This document shows positions 1-5,810 of a DNA stretch of 8,082 nucleotides, one piece after another (positions within the stretch are counted from its first letter, which is position 1; every line of letters starts with the position of its first letter). The notes under the pieces are model-generated. The model was not told the origin of the DNA, did no database searches, and saw only the letters and a list, made by a program, of their open reading frames with translations. Source of the DNA: Chlamydiota bacterium (GTDB lineage Bacteria; Auribacterota; UBA3054; B51-G9); NCBI GenBank assembly GCA_003648225.1, contig QMOL01000128.1:1-8082 (forward strand), in the 5' to 3' direction. Both the position numbers and the translations under genes were made by a program.

Positions 1-124
1 GACCTCGTTGAGGTCGGCAGATAATATCCGGAAATAAACAAGACCGGCCTCCGCAGCCAACCCGAAATTCTTAGGGCACCACGTTGCCGCTAACTGCAGA
101 GAAATCCGACCTCAGCGAGGTCGG
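1..124. repeat. Pair of short palindromes with GACCTC/GAGGTC arms
   Basis: Two copies of one palindrome are visible. The first is at 1-17 (arms GACCTC and GAGGTC around GTT, cut by the window edge). The second is at 106-124 (8-bp arms CCGACCTC and GAGGTCGG around AGC). The loops differ (GTT versus AGC) while the arms are kept, as expected of a structured dispersed repeat rather than a coding remnant. No gene is recognisable between them. A protein-binding site is an alternative reading. Confidence 0.6.
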
Positions 125-186
125 TTACAGAATACAGAAAAATCCGTTGCAAAAATCCATGGAATGGATGCTGACCTCCATTAACC

Positions 187-210
187 AATCCCGAAAATTT
201 CCATGCACCC
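187..210. repeat. Solo copy of the 178-bp element's terminal repeat
   Basis: Positions 187-210 are identical over 24 bases to 5966-5989, the right end of the inverted-repeat element at 5811-5988. They also match the reverse complement of that element's left end apart from two bases. No partner end or internal hairpin is seen nearby, so this is either a remnant of a second element or the target sequence such elements share. Confidence 0.65.
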
Positions 211-226
211 AATCAATGCACCGTGC

Positions 227-256
227 TTTACATAAATTAATTAATTAATGTGTAAT
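227..256 (+). promoter_or_regulatory. Degraded promoter of the X pseudogene
   Basis: The -35 box TTTACA (227-232) is identical to that of the intact cassette (3573-3578). The spacer is 18 instead of 17 and the -10 reads TGTAAT (251-256) instead of TATAAT, changing the highly conserved second position. A strong Shine-Dalgarno AAGGAGGT remains at 314-321. Reduced or lost transcription is inferred, not shown. Confidence 0.6.
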
Positions 257-325
257 ATTAATGGGGTACGAAGTTTTTTGTGGAATTATTATAAGAAATT
301 TTAATTCAAAACTAAGGAGGTCATA

Positions 326-859
326 ATGTCTAAAAAATAGATCTACCTTTCAATGATTCCGGAATCACTCATTATGTCTATGCTTCCACCGGTTGAGTTT
401 GGTCAGTATCTTTCTGTCGGAACATCAAAGCGAACTCATAGTCCGGCGATTTATTTTGATATAAAAGACGATTTTGAAAATGAATATTTTGATTTGATAA
501 ATGCTGCTGAACAATGTGTTCCTCATTCGGATGGTATGGTAAAACATTCTATCTATGTCAGTATTTACCGTGTGTTGGAACATATTTCGGTAGAAATGAT
601 AAACAATCTTTATGTTACAACGTGAGACGGTCTTGTGCTTGAACTGAAGCAGGGGATTATGCCGATTGTTTTTGCGGGGAAATATCATTTATATGACGAA
701 ATTGCACCTGTGAACCCTTTAATTGTAAGTAATAAAAATAAAGAAACTAAAACCGTTGGTCGCACACCTACTCTGAGCAATGCGATTTTTAACCACACGT
801 TATCACGTGTCATTCATGTTTTGCCCCTTTACGGGGCAGGTATTCGTGTTGCTTATTAA
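326..859 (+). pseudogene. Pseudogene of unidentified gene X (copy 1)
   Basis: This is a broken copy of the 254-residue protein encoded at 3670-4434, about 84% identical by eye where alignable. It keeps the ATG at 326 with a strong Shine-Dalgarno, but codon 5 is TAG (Tyr in the intact copy) and codon 100, at 623-625, is TGA (Arg in the intact copy). An in-frame deletion of 183 bp removes the equivalent of residues 136-196, joining PLIVS directly to NKNKET. A second deletion of about 122 bp removes the C-terminal 40 or so residues, including the Trp-rich end, so the frame runs through the terminator hairpin to a stop at 857-859. Restart at the ATG at 353 would still meet the TGA. The intact fragments (353-625 and 635-859) are unlikely to be separate genes. 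Confidence 0.88.
822..838 (+). terminator. Short hairpin downstream of the X pseudogene
   Basis: TGCCCC, loop TTTAC, GGGGCA: a 6-bp GC-rich stem preceded by TTT. It is identical to the hairpin at 4475-4491 in the intact cassette, so it was part of the duplicated unit. No long U-tract follows, so terminator strength is uncertain. Because of the 3' deletion the pseudogene frame now reads through it. Confidence 0.45.
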
Positions 860-891
860 AATTCTTAATATAAAATTATCTTTCAAAAATG

Positions 892-1436
892 TCAACTTCT
901 ATATATAACCGCTTCATTTAAAAACGCTTCAATGTTTTCTATCGGTGTGCCGGCAATGATCCCGTTGCCGGCGGCGAGACACATCCCGCCGTTTGGTCGA
1001 TTGAAATTATCAATTAGAAATCTTACTTCTTCGCGTACACCTTTTTCATCGGCTTCCTGAATTATGTGTTGAACATCGAATCCGATGAGGAAGGATAATT
1101 TATCACCGAATTCTTTTGCGATTTCGATTTCGTCCATTGTTCCTTTCTGAACGGGATGGAAAATTGTTACATTTGTTTCAACAAGATCAGACATAATTTC
1201 GGTATTGTTTCCGCAACTATGCAGCCACCAGTGAATATTTTTCTTTTTTAGAAAAGTTCCTATTTTCTTGTAATAGGGCTTAATGAATTCGCGAAAAATT
1301 TCCGGTGACATCATTAGTGATGTCTGATGTCCCAGATCATCGCTAGTCCAAAAACCGTCCGGGTGTATTTTTTTTCGGCAAAGTCAAGATATTTCAGAAA
1401 ATGGTCGAGTAAATGTGAATACATTTTTCATAATAA
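892..1436 (-). pseudogene. Truncated pseudogene of UroD-like protein (copy 1)
   Basis: The reverse strand encodes the 3' half of the UroD-like protein found intact at 4453-5511, corresponding to its residues from about 151 to 336. The part from 892 to about 1362 is still open and retains the HWWLHSCG motif, FHPVQKGTM, GFDVQHII and the GGMCLAAGNG segment. Upstream of GFWTSDDLGHQ one base is missing, probably in the run of eight T at 1368-1375 (forward strand), after which the homologous frame continues shifted (HFLKYLDFA). A further small deletion lies near 1420-1436. The 5' half is absent, replaced by the end of the MFS gene. A 140-residue product from the ATG at 1314 would lack half of the TIM-barrel-like fold, so function is unlikely. 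It lies downstream of the MFS operon on the same strand, with no terminator seen between. Confidence 0.87.
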
Positions 1437-1456
1437 GCGGCTAATTCAGCTTATGT

Positions 1457-2641
1457 TTAAATTAATGAACGACTACTTAATTCTTTGGATTTTTTTGAAA
1501 GAAAGAAAAGAAAAGGAAGAGAAAAAAGAGGTAAAGTCGCACAAATCTTAAATGTCTTTTCAAGACCAATATGATCACCGGTAAAGCCAACCAGAAGGAT
1601 ACCGGATACATTGATAAAAAATCCGAGTGTAAAATAGATGCTGTTAAGGAATGAGGGTCTATTTGAGTTTAGATGTTGTATAAGCGTAAGAATCAATGGA
1701 GCAGAGGAAAACAACAGAACACCCAACAAAACCACACAGACAAGCATAAGCAGTTTTATATGACTGAAAAAAATTAGTCCCCACATCGCGAATACAGATA
1801 AAAATGTCAGAATAAAAAGAAGCTTTCGTGTGGATAATCTGTCCGGAAAATATCCAATCCCAATCATTCCTGCAGCTCCTGATAGATTGAGTATGGTTAG
1901 TGAGATGCCCGCGAACCACAATGACGCCCCGCTTTTTGTTAAATATACGGGAAGGTAAAGCGTCAGCGCCAGACTCATTCCTGCTCTGAATAGCATAAAG
2001 CATCCTAATATGATAAAGAAAGGAAGAAACACCCGGATGGGTTTATATTGTTTGTTCTTCTTATTTTTCTGCTGTGTAATATGGACAGAAGAAATATTTT
2101 TTAACCTGAAAAATAAAACAACAGATGTGGCAATGCCGAAAAGCATAAGCAGATACGATTTATCAAGACCATACAACGTTATAATTAATGTGATAACAAA
2201 AGTTCCGACTGTTCCCGCGATTGCACCTCCGGACATATAGAAACTCATCCCTTTTTTTATTTTATCACCGGAAAATCCTTTGACGATAACCGGTGCAGGT
2301 ACATGAAAACACACGGAACTTAAACCGGCAATAAAAAGTAGCAGAAATACCATCCAATATGATGTTGCGACACCGATAAGACTCATTGAAACGGCGGTAA
2401 TTCCCGGTGTAAGAATTATGAAATATTTTACGGGTTTCCTGTCGGCCATAATTCCAATTAACGGAGTGGCAAGTGACGGTAATCTTCGTGCAATATCAAG
2501 CATCCCGGCAGCCGAAAGTGACAATCCGAAGCGAGCCATAAGCAGCGGTATTATTGGGGCGAAAAATGCGAGATAGAGATCGTGAAAGAAGTGAGCAGTC
2601 GATACAGTCAACACATTTTTTTTTTGAAATTTGCTGACCAT
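1457..2641 (-). CDS. Major facilitator superfamily (MFS) transporter
   Basis: A 394-residue, strongly hydrophobic protein with the length and pattern of a 12-helix MFS permease. There are two halves of about six helices (roughly 10-180 and 203-382) separated by a Lys/Gln-rich cytoplasmic loop (181-202). MFS motif-A-like turns follow helix 2 (GIMADRKP, 63-70) and, in the second half, residues 263-273 (GYFPDRLSTRK). The N-terminal HFFHDLYLAFFAPIIPLL and the HVPAP segment (113-117) resemble fosmidomycin-resistance-type (Fsr) efflux proteins, but substrate cannot be read from sequence. The ATG sits one base after the stop of the upstream flavodoxin/ferredoxin gene and has no Shine-Dalgarno, so translational coupling is likely. 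The C-terminal tail (SKKSKELSSRSLI) is encoded by a 35-base tract that is all purine on the forward strand (1497-1531). The gene ends about 20 bases before the duplicated-cassette breakpoint, so its 3' end may itself have been altered by that rearrangement. Confidence 0.85.
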   Translation of the reverse strand: MVSKFQKKNVLTVSTAHFFHDLYLAFFAPIIPLLMARFGLSLSAAGMLDIARRLPSLATPLIGIMADRKPVKYFIILTPGITAVSMSLIGVATSYWMVFLLLFIAGLSSVCFHVPAPVIVKGFSGDKIKKGMSFYMSGGAIAGTVGTFVITLIITLYGLDKSYLLMLFGIATSVVLFFRLKNISSVHITQQKNKKNKQYKPIRVFLPFFIILGCFMLFRAGMSLALTLYLPVYLTKSGASLWFAGISLTILNLSGAAGMIGIGYFPDRLSTRKLLFILTFLSVFAMWGLIFFSHIKLLMLVCVVLLGVLLFSSAPLILTLIQHLNSNRPSFLNSIYFTLGFFINVSGILLVGFTGDHIGLEKTFKICATLPLFSLPFLFFLSKKSKELSSRSLI

Positions 2642-2642
2642 A

Positions 2643-3464
2643 TTAATTTATTTGAGATTTATCAGTTGCTGTATTTTCCATAAATATTTCCGGTTCCTTT
2701 CGCTCTTTGCAGTTATTATATAATCTTTCTCTTATTTCCAGAAGCTTTGCATCTGTAACACTTCTGGCTGATGTCGGACATACTTTAACGCATGCGCAGC
2801 AAAAGATGCATTTTGACTGATCAGTATTTACGGATTCAGTTATTGAAATCGTATTTACAGGACACGCTTCTACGCATTTACCGCATTTTATACATATATT
2901 CTCATCTGTTTCAGGTGGTTGTGCCGGGATTTTATTCCATACACGATGCGGGAGTTCTCCGGGGACCTGAAGATCGAAATTCGCGAGATGTATATTTTTA
3001 ATTTTAGATTTTATAGATTTACCAAATGATTGGGCTTTGCTCATATCTTTAGCGTCAGGTCGACCGAGAGCGATAGGCATTTCTTTTGTTGAGAACGAAT
3101 GTTCGCCTATAAAAGCGGCAGCGGCAACAGGAATTAAATTTGTATATTTTGCGATATTTTTCATTTCTAACAGAATGGTTCCAAATTTATTATTACCATA
3201 TACCGCTACAAGAACGGCCGGGATACCATTTCCGTTTATTTTTTTCAATTCAATCATTGCTTCCGGAGGAATTCGGTTTGCATAAGTTGGAACGCCAATC
3301 AGCACAAGATCGGTAGAACTTTCATCTATATCGAGGTTAACATGCTGTTTCTGCAAATTCACGAAGTTTGCAGATTTTGGATTAATACCTTCGACTATTC
3401 CTTCCAGCACTTTTTTTGTTGTTCCGGTTGGAGAGAAATATAATATTTTTATGTTTATGTTCAT
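2643..3464 (-). CDS. Flavodoxin-ferredoxin fusion protein, EFR1-like
   Basis: A 273-residue cytoplasmic electron-transfer protein. Residues 1-155 or so form a flavodoxin-like domain: beta strand ILYFSPTGTTKKV (7-19) supplies the FMN phosphate-binding loop, followed by LVLIGVPTYANRIP (53-66) and VLVAVYGNNKFG (84-95). The C-terminal part carries two complete 4Fe-4S motifs, CIKCGKCVEACP (Cys191, 194, 197, 201) and CIFCCACVKVCP (Cys219, 222, 225, 229). This order is that of the 'EFR1 family ferrodoxin' group seen mostly in anaerobes; its partners are generally unknown. It is the first gene of an operon with the MFS transporter (one-base gap) and lies behind a good promoter (3506-3534). No Shine-Dalgarno precedes the ATG. 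Pairing with a transporter could mean a redox step on the transported compound, but that is inference. Confidence 0.87.
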   Translation of the reverse strand: MNINIKILYFSPTGTTKKVLEGIVEGINPKSANFVNLQKQHVNLDIDESSTDLVLIGVPTYANRIPPEAMIELKKINGNGIPAVLVAVYGNNKFGTILLEMKNIAKYTNLIPVAAAAFIGEHSFSTKEMPIALGRPDAKDMSKAQSFGKSIKSKIKNIHLANFDLQVPGELPHRVWNKIPAQPPETDENICIKCGKCVEACPVNTISITESVNTDQSKCIFCCACVKVCPTSARSVTDAKLLEIRERLYNNCKERKEPEIFMENTATDKSQIN

Positions 3465-3505
3465 TGATTAATTTGTTAAATTATTTAATTTTTATATGTT
3501 ATAGG

Positions 3506-3534
3506 ATTATACATTAAAGTATAATTTACTTCAA
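3506..3534 (-). promoter_or_regulatory. Sigma-70 promoter of the EFR1-MFS operon
   Basis: On the reverse strand, TTGAAG (3529-3534) and TATAAT (3506-3511) are separated by exactly 17 bp. Transcription would start near 3499, giving a leader of about 35 nt before the ATG at 3464. It diverges from the gene X promoter at 3573-3601, with under 40 bp between the two -35 boxes, leaving room for a shared regulator. Confidence 0.75.
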
Positions 3535-3572
3535 CTATATTAACAGGAAACATTTATTCCGGTGCATTGTGC

Positions 3573-3601
3573 TTTACATAAATTAATTAATCATGTATAA
3601 T
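3573..3601 (+). promoter_or_regulatory. Sigma-70 promoter of gene X
   Basis: TTTACA (3573-3578), a 17-bp spacer and a consensus TATAAT (3596-3601). Start of transcription would be near 3608, leaving a leader of about 60 nt, very AT-rich, ending in the Shine-Dalgarno AAAGGAGGT at 3657-3665, five bases before the ATG. No riboswitch-like structure is evident in the leader. Confidence 0.8.
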
Positions 3602-3669
3602 ATTAACGTAGTCACGAAATCATTTGTAAATTATTAATTTTTTTTAATTATAAATTAAAGGAGGTCCTA

Positions 3670-4434
3670 ATGTCTAAAAAATATCTATATCTTTCAATGC
3701 TGCCGGAATCGCTGATTATGTCTATGCTTTCCCCAGTTGAATTTGGTCAGTATCTTTCTGTAGGCACGTCAAAAAGAACTCATAGTCAGGCAATTTATTT
3801 TGATATAAAAGACGGCTTTGAAAATGAATATTTCGACTTGGCAAGCGCAGCCGGACAGTGTGTGCCACGTGCTGACGGAGAAATAAAGCACTCTGTTTAT
3901 GTCAGTATCTATCGTGTTTTGGAACATATTCCGGTAGAGATGATAAACAATCTTTATATTACAACAAGAGATGGTCGTGTGCTTAAACTTAAGCAGGGGA
4001 TTATGCCGATTGTTTTTGAAGGGAAGTATCATTTATATGATGAAATCACACCTGTGAGTCCGCTGATAGTAAGTACGTTGAACCCGCTTGATTTCTGTAA
4101 TTTTATTACTAACAGGTCTAATCGAATGCACGTACCAAAAATCTTTTTTACTCATATAAAATTGCCCGAGTGGGCAGGACATCCGCATGAAGTTGATTCT
4201 GCAGAACTGTACTCACCAAAAATTGAGCATATTCGCGATTGTCTTGTTGACATGATTGATAAAAAGAAAGAAACTAAAACTGTAGATAGAACACACTCTT
4301 TAAGCAATATAATTAACTGGCCCAAAAACGGATTTTATGTTGGTGATCAAAAAGGTATGCTTTATTTCCCTTTCCCTTCAACTGAAGAATTGAGAAGAGA
4401 TCATTACGATTGGTGGAAATCGGCTTCAATGTGA
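3670..4434 (+). CDS. Unidentified conserved protein X (intact copy)
   Basis: A 254-residue soluble-looking protein that I do not recognise. There is no signal peptide, membrane segment or known metal motif. The N-terminal part (KYLYLSMLPESLIMSML, 4-20; FGQYLSVGTSKRTHSQAIYFDI, 25-46) reads as a compact alpha/beta domain. HSVYVSIYRVLEHIPVEMINNLYITTRDGRVLKL (74-107) looks like a helix followed by strands; the end is rich in aromatic and charged residues (RRDHYDWWK, 242-250). The start at 3670 is well supported by AAAGGAGGT at ideal spacing and a consensus promoter. It converges on the UroD-like gene with 18 bases between the stop codons, and the same pair exists as a decayed duplicate at 326-1436, so the two genes have moved as a unit. 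That linkage is the only functional hint: an accessory, chaperone, regulator or partner of the UroD-like enzyme is possible but unproven. Confidence 0.85.
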   Translation: MSKKYLYLSMLPESLIMSMLSPVEFGQYLSVGTSKRTHSQAIYFDIKDGFENEYFDLASAAGQCVPRADGEIKHSVYVSIYRVLEHIPVEMINNLYITTRDGRVLKLKQGIMPIVFEGKYHLYDEITPVSPLIVSTLNPLDFCNFITNRSNRMHVPKIFFTHIKLPEWAGHPHEVDSAELYSPKIEHIRDCLVDMIDKKKETKTVDRTHSLSNIINWPKNGFYVGDQKGMLYFPFPSTEELRRDHYDWWKSASM

Positions 4435-4452
4435 TTTTCCAGCCACACGTTA

Positions 4453-5511
4453 TCACGATTGGCTATTCATGTTTTGCCCCTTTACGGGGCATGTTTTCGT
4501 GCCGCTATATATAACCGCTTCGTTAAGAAATGCTTCAATGTTTTCTATCGGTGTGCCGGCAATGATCCCGTTGCCGGCGGCGAGGCACATCCCGCCTTCG
4601 GGTTTGTTAAAAGTATCAATCAAGTATCGAACTTCTTCGCGCACGCCTTTTTCATCTGCTTCCTGAATTATGTGTTGAACGTCAAAGCCAACGAGGAATG
4701 ACAATTTATCACCGAATTCTTTTACAATTTTCATTTCATTCATTGTACCTTTTTGCACAGGGTGAAAAATTGTAACGCCTGTTTCAATCAGATCGGACAT
4801 AATTTCGGTATTATTACCGCAACTATGCAGCCACCAGTGAATATTTTTCTTTTTTAGAAAAGTTCCGATTTTTTGGTAATAGGGTTTGATAAATTTACGA
4901 AAAATATTCGGCGACATCATTAGTGAAGTTTGATGACCAAGATCATCACTTGTCCAAAAACCGTCCGGATTAATTTCCCGTGCTGCAAAATCAAGGTATT
5001 TTATAAAGTGATTTAGAAGAGCGGAATGAAGTTTGTGAACATTTTCGGGTTCGGTGTAATAATCAACCATAAGATTTTCCATTCCGCGCAAGTCCCACGG
5101 TCGTTCGAAGAAAAGCCGCCACCAGCCGAAGAGTAGATAGCGGTCATTTTTTCTTGATTTCACTGATTTCGCGACTGCAGCTTCCATTTGGGGATCATTT
5201 TCCGGAGAAGGAAGTTTTTCGATGAATTCATCAAGCTTTGCCCAATCATCAATTACAATTCTTGAGTCATGTGCCGTTTCGGTATTCCATGACCACGACA
5301 GATTCATATTTTCCGCGTTAACCGGCTTAATCATAATGGAATCCGCGTCTTCAGGGTATTTGTCAAACCGTTTAAGTTCATCACCGTATTGTTCGATAAG
5401 ACCTTCACCCCAGTCTTTCGCGTGAATCATCGGAACGCGCGGCGCGGCGGTTTTACGATCAACAACATCGGCGACTTGTTTACGTGTAAGAGTAGGGAAT
5501 AATTTTTTCAT
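4453..5511 (-). CDS. UroD/methyltransferase-like protein (uroporphyrinogen decarboxylase superfamily)
   Basis: A 352-residue protein of the UroD / MtaA-CmuA superfamily, TIM-barrel enzymes that include uroporphyrinogen-III decarboxylase and corrinoid-dependent methyltransferases. Family-type segments are TSDDLGHQTSLMMSP (187-201), WWLHSCGNN (226-234), TIFHPVQKG (247-255), VGFDVQHII (274-282) and GGMCLAAGNGI followed by TPIENIEAF (306-328). His229-x-Cys231 and Cys309, about 78 residues later, fit the zinc-binding His-x-Cys...Cys pattern of methylcobamide:thiol methyltransferases, favouring a methyltransferase-type over a haem-pathway role; no corrinoid protein is encoded nearby. The start was set at 5511 (MKKLFPTLTRKQ). 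The frame stays open to 5664, but that extension is translated tRNA-Pro. No Shine-Dalgarno or clear promoter is seen in the 59 bases behind the tRNA. The last 16 or so residues (from about 337) are encoded across the terminator hairpin and look like a read-through tail. Confidence 0.83.
   Translation of the reverse strand: MKKLFPTLTRKQVADVVDRKTAAPRVPMIHAKDWGEGLIEQYGDELKRFDKYPEDADSIMIKPVNAENMNLSWSWNTETAHDSRIVIDDWAKLDEFIEKLPSPENDPQMEAAVAKSVKSRKNDRYLLFGWWRLFFERPWDLRGMENLMVDYYTEPENVHKLHSALLNHFIKYLDFAAREINPDGFWTSDDLGHQTSLMMSPNIFRKFIKPYYQKIGTFLKKKNIHWWLHSCGNNTEIMSDLIETGVTIFHPVQKGTMNEMKIVKEFGDKLSFLVGFDVQHIIQEADEKGVREEVRYLIDTFNKPEGGMCLAAGNGIIAGTPIENIEAFLNEAVIYSGTKTCPVKGQNMNSQS
4475..4491. terminator. 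Hairpin between convergent genes X and UroD-like
   Basis: TGCCCC, TTTAC, GGGGCA form a 6-bp stem, with TTTT just outside both arms on the forward strand (4472-4475 and 4493-4496). It follows the stop of gene X by 40 bases and would be a weak terminator for it. It lies inside the last codons of the UroD-like gene, so it can only act on that transcript after most of it has been made. It is conserved in the decayed copy at 822-838. Confidence 0.5.
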
Positions 5512-5570
5512 ATGTAAAAGAGATTTATAGACGGATGTTGTAAAATACACACACAAAACATGAAGAAAAA

Positions 5571-5648
5571 TGGTCGGGGTAGCAGGATTCGAACCTGCGA
5601 CCCCCTGCTCCCAAAGCAGGTGCTCTAGCCAGACTGAGCCACACCCCG
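5571..5648 (-). tRNA. tRNA-Pro (anticodon TGG)
   Basis: The reverse strand folds as a complete 78-nt tRNA. The acceptor stem is CGGGGTG with TACCCCG (one G-U pair), the D arm GCTC/GAGC, the anticodon stem CCTGC/GCAGG around TTTGGGA, the variable loop GGGTC, and the T arm GCAGG-TTCGAAT-CCTGC. Discriminator A and an encoded CCA end at 5571. The loop gives anticodon TGG, hence proline, reading CCA and, with wobble, other CCN codons. A T-run follows the CCA. It probably shares the promoter at 5770-5798 with the decayed tRNA upstream. Confidence 0.95.
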
Positions 5649-5679
5649 ACGTAAAAGTTGTCAAATTTTTCGAAAGTGT

Positions 5680-5746
5680 TGGTCGTTATCAAGCGACCCT
5701 CCCGATTCCTAAATCGGGATGCTCTAGCCAGACTGAGCCACACCCG
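5680..5746 (-). pseudogene. Decayed tRNA-Pro with altered anticodon arm
   Basis: Thirty-two bases behind the intact tRNA-Pro lies a second tRNA-like sequence. Its 5' part, TGTGGCTCAGTCTGGCTA and on to GAGCA, is identical to the intact gene, one G is missing from the acceptor strand, GGGTCGC of the variable region is kept, and the 3' end still reads CGACCA. The anticodon arm is replaced by a perfect 20-base palindrome, TCCCGATT-TAGG-AATCGGGA, which cannot give a 7-base anticodon loop. The T arm and 3' acceptor strand are mostly deleted. It is therefore not a working tRNA. The region can also fold as two separate hairpins (the palindrome, and GGTCG...CGACC). Confidence 0.85.
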
Positions 5747-5769
5747 ATGTAATTTCAAATAGCGTTAAT

Positions 5770-5798
5770 ATTATACTCATATCAACTTGGAAAGTCAA
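5770..5798 (-). promoter_or_regulatory. Sigma-70 promoter of the tRNA-Pro unit
   Basis: On the reverse strand TTGACT (5793-5798), a 17-bp spacer and TATAAT (5770-5775) place the start near 5763, about 17 bases before the decayed tRNA. This suggests that the decayed copy was once the first tRNA of the unit, and that the intact tRNA-Pro, and perhaps the UroD-like gene behind it, depend on this promoter. The inverted-repeat element at 5811 begins 12 bases beyond the -35 box. Confidence 0.8.
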
Positions 5799-5810
5799 GA
5801 CAATTTTATT

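Larger units (their letters stand above)
125..325. other. Gene-less intergenic stretch upstream of the broken cassette
   Basis: No coding sequence is recognisable. It holds a small inverted repeat at 155-169 (ATCCAT, GGA, ATGGAT), a 24-bp sequence at 187-210 identical to 5966-5989 (one end of the terminal-inverted-repeat element further right), and, from about 217, the beginning of the duplicated cassette with its degraded promoter and Shine-Dalgarno sequence. Confidence 0.6.
217..1436. repeat. Direct repeat, copy 1 (decayed X/UroD-like cassette)
   Basis: This segment is homologous, in the same orientation, to 3563-5063. Homology starts just before the promoter (TGCA..GTGCTTTAC), runs through gene X, the short terminator hairpin and the 3' half of the UroD-like gene, and stops at about 1436, shortly before the stop codon of the MFS gene. 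Copy 1 has suffered deletions, a small insertion (about 847-891), nonsense mutations and a frameshift. It is therefore the degenerate partner. Confidence 0.85.
3563..5063. repeat. Direct repeat, copy 2 (intact X/UroD-like cassette)
   Basis: This is the intact counterpart of 217-1436, same orientation, covering promoter, gene X, hairpin and the 3' half of the UroD-like gene. It is longer than copy 1 mainly because copy 1 lost 183 and about 122 bp from gene X. The 5' half of the UroD-like gene (5064-5511) has no counterpart in copy 1. Confidence 0.85.

Noticed and set aside
338..340. In-frame TAG near a methyltransferase-like gene, suggesting pyrrolysine read-through
   Set aside because: The intact copy has Tyr here, and the same frame also carries a TGA and deletions. 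No pyl genes are seen, so this is pseudogene decay.
623..625. TGA as a sense codon (alternative genetic code)
   Set aside because: TGA ends gene X, the UroD-like gene and the perR-like gene, and the intact paralogue has AGA at this position.
425..688. Reverse-strand open frames opposite gene X, its pseudogene and the flavodiiron gene (for example 425-688, 3769-4032, 6217-6519)
   Set aside because: They overlap better supported features, have no ribosome site and show no domain pattern.
892..1314. Functional 140-residue half UroD-like protein
   Set aside because: It lacks the N-terminal half of the barrel and follows a frameshift and a truncation breakpoint; no ribosome site precedes the internal ATG.
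1497..1531. 35-base all-purine tract as a triplex-forming or regulatory element
   Set aside because: It is explained as coding for the Phe/Lys/Ser-rich end of the MFS protein in AT-rich DNA; no mirror symmetry of note.
5512..5664. Longer start for the UroD-like protein (51 extra N-terminal residues)
   Set aside because: The extension (CGSVWLEHLLWEQGVAGSNPATPT) is the translation of the tRNA-Pro gene; MKKLFPTLTRKQ at 5511 fits the family start.
5680..5746. Second functional tRNA
   Set aside because: There is no 7-base anticodon loop, no T arm and an incomplete acceptor stem.
5525..5758. Open frames on both strands across 5525-5758
   Set aside because: They are translations of the tRNA-Pro and its decayed copy, not proteins.
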